Assembly (NCBI GenBank): GCA_000469685.2
Contig: LS997565.1
Coordinates: 16,241,293-16,305,292 of the forward strand
From: Haemonchus contortus
Lineage: Eukaryota; Nematoda; Chromadorea; Rhabditida; Trichostrongylidae
DNA: 64,000 nt
Direction: 5' to 3'
The notes below the pieces were generated by a model, which was not told the DNA's origin, made no database searches, and was given only the letters and a program-made list of their open reading frames with translations. This document shows positions 34,251-47,326 of the stretch, piece after piece (position 1 is the stretch's first letter; each line of letters opens with the position of its first letter). The translations under genes and the position numbers were made by a program.

Positions 34251-34805
34251 CTATGCTACAAGTGATGTATGTGTGTGTCTTTGTGTGTCAGTGACTTTGT
34301 GTATGTCATTATGTGTGTCGTAATGCGTGTTGTTGTGTAGGTGTGCGCAAGTGTGCTTCTGGTGTATGTTGGCATGTGTGTTGATGCGTTTCAGTGTGGG
34401 TGTGTGCCTGTACGTAGGTATGTCTGTTGGTGTGCATCTATGTGAGTGTCGGTGTATGTGTCTGTGTGTGTGTGTGCCCATTTGTAGTCGGTATGTATCG
34501 GGGTGTGCCAGTATGCAAGTCTCTGTGCGTAGGTGTCCGTCGGTGAATATGCATCGTTGCGTGTGTCAGTGAATGTGTGTAGGTATGTGTGTCAGTGTTT
34601 GTCTTCGTGTATTTAGCTATGTGTATCGCTGTGTGCGTCGGTGTGTGGCTGTGTGTGTCGAAGCGTGGATGTCGGTCTATGTGTGTCTGTGTGTATATCG
34701 GTATGTGTGGTTGTGTGTAGATGTATTTGTGCGCGTGACAGTGTGCGCTTAGGTGTCACTGTGTGTGTCAGCAAGTGGGTCGGTGTGTGCGCCTCTGTGA
34801 CACGG
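34251..34805 (+). repeat. TG-rich degenerate simple repeat
   Basis: About 550 bp of imperfect TGTG(T)-rich sequence with interspersed CG, CA and TA steps starts six bases after the Tc1-type element. ORFs here (Cys/Val and His/Thr rich) are repeat artefacts. Confidence 0.85.
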
Positions 34806-34810
34806 GCTCT

Positions 34811-35800
34811 TAAAACTGGTACAGTCATATCGAAATTTATCTTCTCTAGTCTACATTAATTTAGTATTTATTCAACCATCAGTCATCTAGTATCACAGTC
34901 CAGTCTCATATGTTATATATTGAGTGTAACAATAAGTTCGCCTACCGACCATCATTTGCTGTCGTTTACGTCTTCCTTTACCAAGAACAGTTGGGTCGGC
35001 CGACTCAGCCTGGCCTCAGTCCTTACTTTCCAATAGAAAATCTAGTTAATGGGAGGAATCACCTTCTAATCAGTACTAAGAGGTGGAAGGGAGAAAAAAT
35101 GGTAGCTGAAGATATCTGAGCTTAGGAATGGTTCTAGGATAAAGACAATCGACTCACCCCGGTGGTCCTTCCCTCCTGATGCTCAGCTCAAATAATTGCA
35201 TATTCTCCTCTAAGAAACATTCCCGAGCACAACTATGGGCTACTCATCTGCGCTCTAGCGCTCAGTGTTGAAGAAGAAGCGAGGTCTTCTGACCACAATA
35301 TCACCTTCATTTTTGTAAAGACGTACCTAGCACGATGCCAGCACAGATCGAAATCGAAATACCTACCTCCACTCCACATTACTTTCTTCACTCAGCAGTA
35401 CTCACTCTACTCCATTGACCTACCCACCAAGTTAATATATAAAAGGGAATATTAGAGGGATGTAGAATAGAACTGTGTTTTCAATGTCGCCACCTTTATC
35501 ATTACCATAAAGGTTCACGGACGGACAGACAGACAAATTGACAATCTGACAAACCTACAAACCGACACATCAAGTTACTGCTTTGTAGATAAGAAACATA
35601 ATCTACACTTCACACTATACGGTTATGTGGCAATGCTCTTCTCTAAGCACAGAAACCATTAATGATTTTGATGCCCCTAGCTGTTTACTGCTTATTTTCT
35701 GTTAGTAGCCATTCTCTATTGGCATCACTATGTGTCCATCATCATTAATCTTTCACCCCTCGTCATTAAAACTCTAGGCGCTTCGAGTCCAGGAATAGAT
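34811..35800. other. Non-coding stretch
   Basis: No gene recognised. Around 35516-35560 is a GGACGGACAGACAGAC-type segment like those next to the CA-bearing elements elsewhere, probably the remnant of a related repeat. Confidence 0.4.
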
Positions 35801-35811
35801 GCGGGTTCCCG

Positions 35812-36890
35812 ATCACACACACGCACACACACATACACACATACATACACATACACACATACACACACATACACACACGCCCACACACACACATACACAC
35901 GCCCACACCAACACACAAACACACATACATACACGCATACACACATACACACATACACACATACACACACATAGACACATAACACACACCTACACACATC
36001 CACACACATACACACACATACATACACAGATACATACACACACGCACATACACACACATACACACACGCCCACACACACACATACACACGCCCACACCAA
36101 CACACAAACACACATACACACATACACACATACACACACATAGACACATAACACACACCTACACACATACACACACATACACACATACATACACAGATAC
36201 ATACACACATACACACATACACACATAGACACATAACACACACCTACACACATACACACACATACACACATACATACACAGATACATACACACATACACA
36301 CATACACATATACACACACATACACACACGCACACACACATACACACATATATACACATACACACATACACACACATACACACACGCCCACACACACACA
36401 TACACACGCCCACACCAACACACAAACACACATACACACATACACACATACACACATACACACACATAGACACATAACACACACCTACACACATACACAC
36501 ACATACACACATACATACACAGATACATACACACATACACACACATACACACACCTACACACATACATACACAGGTACACACATACACACATACACACGC
36601 CCACCAAACACACATACACACACACCTACACACATACATACACACACATACACACATACATACACACATACACACACCTACACACATACACACATACATA
36701 CACAGATACATACACACATACACACATACACACATACACACATACACACATACACACATACACATATACACACATACACACACATACACACACATACACA
36801 CACCTACACACATACATACACAGGTACACACATACACACATACACACGCCCACCACACATACATACACGCATACACACATACACACACGC

Positions 36891-36937
<47 letters not shown>

Positions 36938-38103
36938 AACACACAAACACACATACACACATACACACATACACACATACACACACATAGACACATAACA
37001 CACACCTACACACATACACACACATACACACATACATACACAGATACATACACACATACACACACATACACACACCTACACACATACATACACAGGTACA
37101 CACATACACACATACACACGCCCACCAAACACACATACACACACACCTACACACATACATACACACACATACACACATACATACACACATACACACACCT
37201 ACACACATACACACACATACACACATACATACACAGATACATACACACATACACACATACACACATAACACATACACACATACACATATACACACATACA
37301 GACACATACACACACATACACACACCTACACACATACATACACAGGTACACACATACACACATACACACGCCCACCACACATACATACACGCATACACAC
37401 ATACACACACGCCTACACACATACATACACACACATACACACATACACACATACACACATACACACACCTACACACATACATACACAGGTACACACATAC
37501 ACACATACACACACGCCCACACACACATACACACACCCACACCAACACACAAACACACATACATACACGCATACACGCATACACACATACACACATGCAC
37601 ACATACACGCACATACACACACCTACACACATACATACACAGGTACATACACACATACACACACGTACACACACCTACACCCATACATACACAGGTACAC
37701 ACATACACACATACACACGCCCACCAAACACACATACACACATACATACACGCATACACACATACACACACCTACACACATACATACACACACATACACA
37801 CAGCTACACACATACACACATACACACATTCATACACAGATACATACACACATACACACATACACACACCTACACCCATACATACACAGGTACACACATA
37901 CACACATACACACGCCCACCAAACACACGTACACACACCTACACACGTACATACACACACATACACACACCTACACACATACACACACATACACACACAT
38001 ACACACACAGATACATACACACATACACACATACACACGCATACACACACTCATACACACATACACATACATGCACACACCCTCACACACACACTCACAC
38101 GCA
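35812..38103 (+). repeat. CA/CATA-rich compound satellite
   Basis: About 2.3 kb is built from ACACAT and ACACAC words punctuated by recurring motifs such as CACACCTACACACATACATA, CACAGGTACACACATAC, ACACGCCCACC and ATAGACACATAACACACACC. The motifs recur in mixed order, so larger blocks have been duplicated. A pure CA run is at about 36895-36934. Long ORFs on either strand are repeat translations. Confidence 0.9.
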
Positions 38104-39290
38104 CACTTCTATCTATCTGTCACTTTTGCCGGGAGGATGCTGAATTTGCGCTATCACTATCACTACACCCAACTTTTCAACCTCCTCCTTATCGTTAGAG
38201 TCTCAACTAGCGGTTAGTTTCCACTCTCATAGCCTTCCATTGATCATGTGGGGTTTTTAAACAAAGAGATTGACAAAGCTCACGAGCAGGAAACCAGCAA
38301 ACTGACACACCGATTACTGCTTTTTTTTTGTAAGGAACAGGAGTCGTTTCCTAGGCCGAAAGTGATTAAGTAAAATTATTGATAGATCTCACATAAAACA
38401 TGGGTAACTCATAGTTGTCTCCAGTCATTTTTCCGTATACATAAAAACAATCATCCTTCGAGGCCGAGAAATACCTATTCTCTCCTTTGAAAAAGCATTC
38501 TGAAGAAAAACTGAAGTTCCACATTAGAAAACGGGATCAAAAAAATGAACGTGCCTCTAGTTTGTTCATTCAAAGGATATGATTCGTTTACAGGGTACTT
38601 TTTGGGTGCTGAAATTCAGTCATCAACTCTTGAAGTAACTGTGTTTGGTTAATGCTGCCTACCACCTTCTGGACTTATTTGGCATGTCGCAGACAAGATT
38701 GAAACGATGATCACAATGAGTAAAGTAGATGCATCTGACCGCCGCTTCATTGCCCTAGACTAGAGGAACACAAATGAGGAAGACAGCCGACGAAGCAGTC
38801 TGCCACCGCGTGGTAGTCAAATAAGAAAATGAGCATCACCTGTCTGACGCCTCAATCCAACGATGATAATGATAGCAGCTCATAGCCACAAACCGATTCT
38901 ATGCAGGGATTTTTGCATGAGCCCATATCATCAAGGGGAAACGTTGTATGTAGTGAGAAGGTTTGAGAAGGAAGAAGCGGTATATTTCCACAGTGCATTT
39001 TGAGTGCTGGCCGTTGCGTAGGGGGTCAGCCGATGCTTTGCTTCTACACTAAATGGCAAGGTGCGGAGAGGGATCCACAAGGTTCCAACAAGGGTATTGA
39101 GAGTGCTGGCGAGTCTCCTATTCCAACTAATACTATTTCAACAAAAGTGCTCCAGCTTTTTGATTGTACACATTATATTACTACCAGTTGGGTTACGCAC
39201 GCCACAATGCGTGCACCACATGCCCGCGCATGTTGCCCGCTACGGTTGAAAGTGTCAATCGGTTGCTCTTCATCTTGAAAATAATGAACC
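38104..39290. other. Non-coding stretch, nothing recognised
   Basis: Several short ORFs (for example 39000-39278) have no recognisable domain. No RNA gene or known repeat seen. Confidence 0.35.
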
Positions 39291-39299
39291 ATTAAGGTT

Positions 39300-40013
39300 T
39301 GACTGATAGGCAACCAAAGAATTGCGTAGTACTCACAAATGTTCTCAATTGATAATAACACCATTATAAGATTTCGTTATCACTGGACCTTCTTTCCTCC
39401 ATGGGTACATCATTAGTTGAGAATCCCAAATTATTGGCGGTCGGATGAGCTTTGTCGTAAATGATATCAAAACACACCACTATTAATGCCATTATTATAG
39501 TGGCTCTACGCTCCCGAGGGTTTTCATTAGCCCTTATCAGCTCCTGGCCTGGCACCAACCGTTTTTGATCCCTTCACCGAGTACCTACGATACTATCACA
39601 TCTTACTTAACCTATTAATATTCCAAGTTTCCATTATTGACAGGAAGTGCGTTACCCATCTAGTGGCTCTCGCCTTCTATAGTTTCTTATCAGTCCTATC
39701 AGTTGTTATCAATCCCTGTTGCTAAACATTTGCGGTCCCTTCGCATCCCACACTACCTATCAAGGTGCCAAGGCTTCATCGCTAATACGAAGGTAGTTAG
39801 AGATCCTGAGGCTTTTGCCTTCTAAGGTTCCTTATTCATTTCTAACGATAGTTGTCACTTCCTATCATGTGCCATCAATGTTCCCATCCTGCCCCCTATC
39901 TCTCTTTCAAATTTGATTGCCCTAGGTTCAGTGGGACAGGAGTTATGAATTCCGGTCAGACAAACACACAAACACACCAACAGACACACGCTAGCCGATT
40001 ATATAAGTAGGAT
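39300..40013 (+). mobile_element. CA-microsatellite element, copy B, partial
   Basis: It shares TACATCATTAGTTGAGAA and GCGGTCGGATGAGC-like segments with copy C, then GTTCCCATCCTGCCCCC, GGGACAGGAGTTATGAAT, a very short CA-rich part and the end TTATATAAGTAGGAT. The 5' hairpin start is not present. The left boundary is approximate. Confidence 0.55.
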
Positions 40014-40071
40014 ATTACTTCTCCACCAAGCTCACGTGTTATTTCACTTGAATCCTTATCGTGCCTACGTG

Positions 40072-40950
40072 GCGGACGCACAAACGGGCTTACAAACAGA
40101 CACACAAAGTTAGCGGTTTATATATATATCATGGATCATGGATATTTGAGAAGTTCTGCCCATGACCGCCCACTCCTGTGCATGTCCCACCCCTGTAGGT
40201 GGATCAAATGTGCTCTTTTGGTTTTGCCCTATGCCCAACCTATACCAAACTTGACCGACTCATGCAGATGCATCCTGAGGTAATTCGAATTTCTGTACGA
40301 TTGAAAGAACAAACAAACAATCAGACGCAAGCGCTTCACATATGATAAGGTGTCGTGTAGATTTCGCCGGAGTTTTTCCCTTCATCTAGCTACTCAAGTA
40401 TTATGAAGGGGATAGTTCTTGTGGAAAGTGGAGTGCGCATCTGTGAGCGAAATTCACTTTTAAAAATGGAGATTTCGATTAGATTAGTTTCCTATGGATT
40501 TGATGGATTTTCGATTATGTTTCTATGGAAAAATACGCGTCTAGTCTGGAAAATAGGTTAAATGCAGAGGTACTTTCGATAAAAATTATTCGAGAGCAAA
40601 AAGTTTTTTTGCCCACGAAGCCTAACCTCTCTCTTCCCTCAGTTGGCTGGGAACCGATAGTTGAATCGTCCATAGTATAGGGATTTAGCATGACAGTAAA
40701 TAGTCAGGAGAACGCTTTTTACGACCGCTCCCAGCAAAGTTTATAACTCAATGAAAGATCACGATTCCTCTTCGCTTCGATATCACTTTCGGCAAGACCT
40801 ATCCGACCGCTAATAGATCCTCATCTAATGAAGTATATGTATCCGCTTGACTGATAACGCACTTAATCATTTGCCTACGTGACCTTTGGAAGGACGCACA
40901 AACGGGCATACAAACGGACACACAAAGTTAGCGGTTTATATATATCATGG
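40072..40950 (+). repeat. Two copies of a related 3'-end repeat
   Basis: About 60 bp at 40072-40135 and again at 40890-40948 read GGACGCACAAACGGGC, TACAAAC, CACACAAAGTTAGCGG, then TTATATATATC and ATGGAT. These look like the 3' ends of a second element family similar to the CA-bearing one, lying in the same orientation 0.8 kb apart. The sequence between them was not recognised. Confidence 0.55.
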
Positions 40951-41046
40951 ATGGATCATTCTAATCTGTTTACAATGAATTCCACAATATTACAGGTAAG
41001 ATAGACATCTTAGCCTGTTCGTTGACTCTTGTATGTACTTATTCTT

Positions 41047-42391
41047 ACCAGTCGGACCGCCCGGCTAACGCTAGGCTCTCCTCCTTCTTGTGTCAAAAAC
41101 CCTATCCCGAGAAATGTTGAATTGAAGAATTTTGCTCCCTTTTCTAAAGTTCATAATTTCTAAGTTTTTTCCTCCGTGTTTAGCTGAGTGAGGGTATGAG
41201 ACTGAAACAGAGCTCGGAATCCTTCTTTGACACAACAGAATTCGTAAGTTTCCCTCTTTCTTCGATAGTTTTAGTAAGTCTTATTCTCCACTCCTTTTCT
41301 TGGCAGTTTCCTGTACAAGAAGTTCGACACAGGACTAACAGGGCAGTGCAAATGATATTCAGTTAAAGTCGGTGCTTACGCCTTTGATCGGAACTCTCGA
41401 ACCTTTGCTCACTTAGAAATAAATACCCATCGAAAATCCAACTGTCAAACAATCAAAGATAGTGCTTTGATGTTCTGAGCGACGATAGCACTGTTATCAG
41501 ATATTTTTTATCAATGGACCCTTTTCTTTACGGGGATATCATTAGTTGAGAACTCTAGATTACAGGCGGGCGAATAAGTTTTGTCGCTAATGACATCAAT
41601 TAAATAGGTTCATTCATTGAATCACAAACCTTGCCGGGTAGCGGTCGTAATCTAATAGTAAGAAATGAACAAAGTTCTAATCTGCATATCGGATTACCCT
41701 AATGGGTCCCTATCACTGCACTTAACACTCATTTTTGTCAACCTGCTCTACCATCCCGTCTTATCGAATGAAACATACTCCCCGTCAAAACTACATCGTA
41801 GATACCAAAGACATTAGGATTGTGGTCGGTAGGTGGCACTCTTTTTAGGTCCTTTATCTTCTCTTATCAGTTATCATCAGTTCCTGTCACCGAGTACCTA
41901 CGATCCCGTCATATCCTGCATCACCTGTTAGAATGCTGAGGTTCCACTGGTAATACGAAAAGTGTGATCCTACCAAATTTGAATCTCTAGGTCCACTTAA
42001 ACAGGAGTTATAAATTGCGGCTCAAATTGTTATTGCGCACGCCCCGCTCCTTGTGCACGGAGTTCGGTTCCGCCACCCACCATGAGTGTTCCCATCCTGC
42101 CCCCCAAACTCCTACCAAGTTTGAACGCTTCGGGCCCACGGGGACAGGAGTTATGAATTTCCGGTCCAATATCGCTATCGCGCACGCCCCGCTCCCTGTG
42201 AACGGAGTCCGGTCCTGCCACGTACCAAAGGTGTTCCCATCCTACCCCACCTACTCCTACCAAATTTGAACGCTCTAGGTCCACGGGGACAGGAGTTATC
42301 AATTTCCGTTCAGACACACACACTAGCACACACACACACAAACACACCGACACACCAACAGACACACTTAGCAAATTATATAAAGTAGGAT
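41047..42391 (+). mobile_element. CA-microsatellite element, copy C
   Basis: It starts ACCAGTCGGACCGCCCGG and ends TTATATAAAGTAGGAT. The 3' part repeats CCACCCACCATGAGTGTTCC, CAAGTTTGAACGC and GGGACAGGAGTTATGAAT, then a short CA tract (42313-42366). It is collinear with copies A and D. Confidence 0.65.
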
Positions 42392-42717
42392 TCTGTGCCA
42401 CTGACCCATTTTTGTGGATAAACTTTTGACTGTAATCATATTTGGATACGGAGGAATCCACAATCTTTTCACAACGTTCACCGTATTGAAGTTCACCATC
42501 TGTTGTGATTCTTTTCCAGAGTAGCCATCCTTCCGGGATTCACTCCTTCCCCTTGTTTCGTTCTTATTTGTAGTCGTGCAGCCTAATTAGTCGACCGAAG
42601 TTTTGCATGATACCTACCAATGTTGTCGAACGATGATAGTAACACTGTTGAAGGACCACAATAATAATCACTTCTACCTTCTTTTGCATAAATCGCTTCC
42701 TCAGGTTCTCACAATAT
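42392..42717. other. Short non-coding stretch, nothing recognised
   Basis: 326 bp between the CA-bearing element and the LINE tail, without a visible gene or repeat. Confidence 0.4.
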
Positions 42718-43490
42718 TTATTTGTTTATTTTTTATTTATTTATTTATTTATTTAGTAACATGTACAGTCAGTACATGAACACAGCTTACTACAAAAACA
42801 ATAATATAAATAATCAGGATCCAAGAGAACCAGGTAGTAAAAGACAGCTGGTCAAAGCAAAAGCCAATGAAAGAGAAATAATACCTTATGAAACTTGCAC
42901 TAAAGCAAAACTAAAAATGAGCCTAACCAGTGTAGCTCTCAGCCAAGTATTTTTTCAGTGCTCTTTTGAACTGCGACAAAGTTTTGGGCAGGGAGTATTT
43001 CTTAACAAATTCACGAAACTCAGAAGATGCCCGATTAACAAAGAAATTTGCTATAACGTTGGACGTAGACCTAGGAAAGTATGGTTTCAAATTATTCCTA
43101 CGAGTATTTGATGGTTGAAGAGTGAGGGCTCCCCTTAAATCAACAACTGATCTCCCATTGAGTATTCTAAAAAGCATAACAACATCCTGCTTCTTCCTTC
43201 TACTTAGGAGCGACTCTATTCCAAGCATCCTATTTTTTGCATCTGCTCTAGGGATGGATTTATAACAGAAACCCAGAGCCCGAATCAAAACTTTCCTTGT
43301 AAAACTATTCTGCACAGCTTCCGAACTAGCAGTGTCTTTTTTACTTCGAGGGAAGAATACTTCCGTTCCATATTCAAGAATCGGGCGACCATATAATTTA
43401 TAAGCTCTTGCAAGTATGCCAGGGTCCCTAGTATATAGGCTCCTCAATAGTTGAAAAGCCTCTTCTCAGCTTTATTGGTCGTATATTGAT
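42718..43490 (-). mobile_element. CR1/Jockey-like LINE, 5'-truncated 3' end
   Basis: On the minus strand, the C-terminal part of a non-LTR reverse-transcriptase polyprotein reads RSLYTRDPGILARAYK, RPILEYGTEVFFP, SSEAVQNSFTRKVL, then RKKQDVVMLFRILNG and FKRALKKYL, with its stop near 42923. After it come GTACATGTTACTAAATAAAT and an AATA-type microsatellite tail (42720-42760) typical of LINE 3' ends. Upstream the frame breaks near 43470. No catalytic domain remains. Confidence 0.8.
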
Positions 43491-43960
43491 GGTCGAATAT
43501 GTTTTGCGACAACCGATGTCAGAATATGAAGATTACGTGGTCCATGTGTCGCAAACCTTTCATTCACACGTACTCGTCACACTCTGATGGCACAGATTGA
43601 ACCATCCTCTTCCTACCGAAATGACTTCGATCGGTCTTCGCCGATCAAAGTCATTCCGGCAACTTATCATTCATTTTTGACTACTTGCTTTATCAGCCCG
43701 TTTTATTTATCTTTTTATTTTGTAGCACACTCACCACGCATACCACACACTCCGACTCACACAAATCAACACACACACTCCTACACACACATACACACTG
43801 CCACGCACACCGACATATGGTACATGCCGACACACAGACCTTAGAAAGTTGTCTCTCTGCTCTGCTTTCTCGGCTCTATTATGGTGTTTCACAAAACTCT
43901 TCATCAGTTAGTGGCGGAATTCTTCCCTCGTGGGGAGTGACAAAGTCTAAATTGATGGTG
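43491..43960. other. Non-coding stretch with a CA/CT-rich patch
   Basis: A degenerate CACA-rich patch lies at about 43727-43830. No gene recognised. Confidence 0.4.
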
Positions 43961-43974
43961 GTTGTCGCGAAGCC

Positions 43975-44560
43975 TACGACTTCTCGACATCTGGGCCGTC
44001 ACTACACCGCGCACATACTCGACGACGCGCAGCACCCTCACAATCGATTGCGCCGTCGTCATCGATTGCTACGTGGCATGGACATGGCGCCGAGTGTGCA
44101 CTCAACATTTTGTCATTCAGTGCCATGTCAACGCGCCGAACGGCTGCTTTTCCTCTCGTGTGCCGTATTCTCGTATTGTCATCGTTATCGTGTAACCTCG
44201 ACTCAAAGGGATCGGAAGCACTCAGAAGAATGCACTGCCGAGAGAGGAGGGATGAAAAGAGATTCCAGGGAGCGAACAGGAGGATGGAAAGTAAAGAGAT
44301 GTCAGCCGTCGCCGGCTCAGGTCATCAGCAGCTCGGGAGTAAGGGAGCACCATGGAGCCTCGGGTCAGCGAAGGAACTCGGGGCCGCGGAGAGGAGCGGT
44401 CGGCGCACTACATGCGTCTGCGGACACCGCGTCGCTCTCCCTCACCGAAGGCAGAGAATACCGACGACCCCTGATGAGGAAGGAGCTTGACCCGTAGGTC
44501 ACACATCGCATTTCCTGTCTTATGAAGATAAATGAAACAACTTTTATGTGTATGTCTTTC
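43975..44560 (+). repeat. GC-rich direct duplication, copy 1
   Basis: It shares most of its length with 44935-45430: GGGCCGTCACTACACCGC, CGCCGTCGTCATCGATTGC, GGCGCCGAGTGTGCACT, AACCTCGACTCAAAGGGATC, GGAGCACCATGGAGCCTCGG in this copy, and ACTTTTATGTGTATGTCTT near the end. ORFs on both strands cover it, but neither has a known domain, and reading frames are not kept between the copies. Confidence 0.8.
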
Positions 44561-44934
44561 TCGCAATAGCAGTGCAAGGTGTTATAGTCGTTCACCCAAT
44601 CGGGTCACCAGCACTTTGTGCGTTAGCGTCCACGTACGATCCACTTGGGTTACTCACATCGCATGGCAGCAAGTGCAGTCGAGTCCACCAAATGATACTC
44701 CTTTTATGTATTTACTCGTGTATATTTCATTTGTTTCTTAGTGGTAGGTATTGTAAATCTCTGAAGACACACGCACATGCACACGTGTGAGTTACGAAAA
44801 CACACGTCGACCTAGGCCTGTCCGGTAGTCGTCGGTTCTAACTGGTATGTCGTTTGTAGGTAAGCGGCACTCGATGCTCCTGTCGCGGTTGGCTTTCGTT
44901 GTCGTCGAGCCCACGCCCCCAGTGTCCTAAAGCT

Positions 44935-45430
44935 CACGACTTCTTGACACCTGGGCCGTCACTACACCGCTCACATACTATTCGACGAGCAGCATCGGTT
45001 GCGCCGTCGTCATCGATTGCCACGTGGCATGGGCGTGGCGCCGAGTGTGCACTGAACACCTTGTCATTCAGTGCCACGCCAACGCGCCGAGCGGTTGCTT
45101 TTCCTTTCGTGTGTCGTATTCTCGTATTGCCATCGTTATGGTGTAACCTCGACTCAAAGGGATCGGAAGCACTCAGAAGAACGATTTGCTGAGAGAGGAG
45201 GAATGAAAGAGGCTCCAGGGAGCGAACAGGAGGATGGAAAGTAAAGAGATGCCAGCCATCGCCGGACGGCTGAAGTCACCAGCAGCGTGGGAGTATTGCG
45301 AGCACCATGGAGCCTCGGGTCAGCGAAGGAACTCGGGGCCGCGGAGAGGGGCGATCCGCGCATCCCGTGAGTCACCTGTCGCATTTCCTGTCGTATGAAA
45401 ATAAATGTAATAACTTTTATGTGTATGTCT
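44935..45430 (+). repeat. GC-rich direct duplication, copy 2
   Basis: Second copy about 960 bp downstream of the first, shorter by small deletions (for example the CACCCTCACAAT segment is missing). The base composition is clearly more GC-rich than the surroundings. A unit with this spacing hints at a partial tandem array. Confidence 0.8.
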
Positions 45431-45440
45431 TGTCGTAGTA

Positions 45441-46402
45441 GTAATAGTTGTATAGTTCTGCGTAGGGGTTCATACACGCACATACATATAATGTATATAT
45501 ATCTATATTTATCCACACGACCCGCACGCACAACAGACAGGAGTAGAAGTTGCGCAGGGGCGTAAGGAGAAGGCAGTGGATGCCACACCATCTTACAGCA
45601 ATACCCGCAGCACGCAGTTTCTCTCTCCCCGATCAGGGGGCTTTAGGCAGGACAGCCTTGTAACGCGTGGCTAGGCGAAACATCAGCGCCTTTAACGGAC
45701 ACCCCTCCATTCACGACAGTGGTTTTGAGAATTTAGTTCGTGAGTTCCCTCTCTCCTCATTGGTAAGAGAATTCAGCGCGAAGGAGACAATGCTGATGCT
45801 CCGAAACATAGAAACTTTCGCATATATCTTGTAATTCTGAGTTCCATCTAATTATAACTTCGTGGGATGCCGTAACACATGGAGGGTGATTGAAATAGGT
45901 CAGATAAGGATTGGGTGAGTGGTGCAATGTTCGCTTTCCAATAGAAAAGGTGCAATAAATGTCGTAGATCTGACCCTCTCACTCTCTCCGTCAGCCCAAA
46001 CAAGTTGGTAGCACTGTCTGAAACTACCTGTGATCCATTTTAAAAGATAAGTGACAGTCTGATGTTCTCATGTTGGCAGCTTCTCAAGCAGTCCTTATCA
46101 AGGTTTTCTGTGATCCGCACCCGACCATTTCATAGCCCATAACAGATGTCAAGGAGTTATCGACATACGGTCAACACAACCAAATGAACATCGCTTGAAA
46201 GAAAAATGTTCTCGGAAAGTGACGGATCGTTGATATGCTAACTAGAACGAGACACGTGAAAGCCCACTAATACGTTTTGGACATCAAATGATTTGGTTGC
46301 CATAGCTCAAAGTTGTATTTGGACTATGACTATGACGTAAAATCATGCAGCAAAGAATTATATGTAATTAGGAGTCTTCAGATATCTTTTGATCCATTCG
46401 AC
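45441..46402. other. Non-coding stretch, nothing recognised
   Basis: No gene, RNA or repeat from the families above was seen. Confidence 0.35.
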
Positions 46403-46405
46403 TTA

Positions 46406-47323
46406 CCAAGGAGGGGTAGTCTACTTATCTTGGAACTTTGAATGGAGACACAGATGAATCGATGGAGTTTTGAATGCTGTTTAAAAAAATGGAAATTAAA
46501 ACTGCAAAATGGTTCTCCTTAAAAAGTTATGGGGGCCCGAACTTTGCTCGACAGTAGTATCAAGTGGATATGTGAGCTCGTCGCTTCCATATCTGCAACG
46601 TGGCCTAGTGGTAGTGGTCTCGCTTCATGGGCATAAGATGGGGGTTTGCTTCCCGCCATTGGCCGCCATTTTGCAAAGTGTTTCTTCATTTCATTGAAGG
46701 CTTTCTAAACGTTTTCTGGCATTCGTATAACTGAACGCTCTTCAGATGATTGACTGTTTTGTCACCGGAAGTAGAGAATCAACATACATAAGGTGCGCAG
46801 TCTGTGAAGAACATGTGTGCTTCACGCATTTTTCAAGTTTTTCCATGAATGCTGAGTTTCTTGCAGGCATCTTACACATCTCTGGTAACTTTCTGTTGAA
46901 TGTTCCTTGAATTCAAAAATGAAAAAGAGTCATGCTATTAACGTGCAGAACCACTTTCTTGAATAGGTGCGGCAAGGCAGAAATGAGGCGTTCACTAAAG
47001 AAATGTCAGAAAATGTTCAGAGAGCCTTTGATGGAATTCAAAAACACTTAGCAAAGATGAGGACAGGGGCGGAAAGCAAACCCTTATCTTACGCCCATGA
47101 AGCAAGACCACTACCACAAGGCTACGTGTGCTCTTGATACAGAAGCGACGAGTTCGCATATCCAATTGATACTACTGTCCAGCAAAATTCGGGTTCTCAT
47201 ACCTTTTTGAGGAGAACCATTTTGCACTTTTAATTTGCATTTTTGTAAACAGCATTCGAAACTCTATCGATTCATCTGGGTCTCCATTCGAAGTTCCAAG
47301 ATAAGTAGACTACCCCTCCTTGG
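46406..47323. mobile_element. Long inverted repeat LIR3 with tRNA-like modules and TTA target duplication
   Basis: Arms of ~340 bp start CCAAGGAGGGGTAGTC on the left and are mirrored to GACTACCCCTCCTTGG on the right, separated by ~230 bp. Both flanks carry TTA (46403-46405 and 47324-47326). Each arm contains a tRNA-like part (CGTGGCCTAGTGGTAGTGG; about 46597-46665, mirror about 47060-47130). TTA duplication and 918-bp length would fit a PIF/Harbinger-type non-autonomous element; no transposase is present. Confidence 0.75.
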
Positions 47324-47326
47324 TTA

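Noticed and set aside
35728..38143. Many 100-250-codon ORFs rich in Cys, Val, Met, His, Thr and Tyr
   Set aside because: All follow from the CA/CATA satellite composition.
43685..44497. 270-codon ORF rich in Ser, Arg and His
   Set aside because: It spans a CA-rich patch and the GC-rich duplication, is not kept in the second copy and has no recognised domain.
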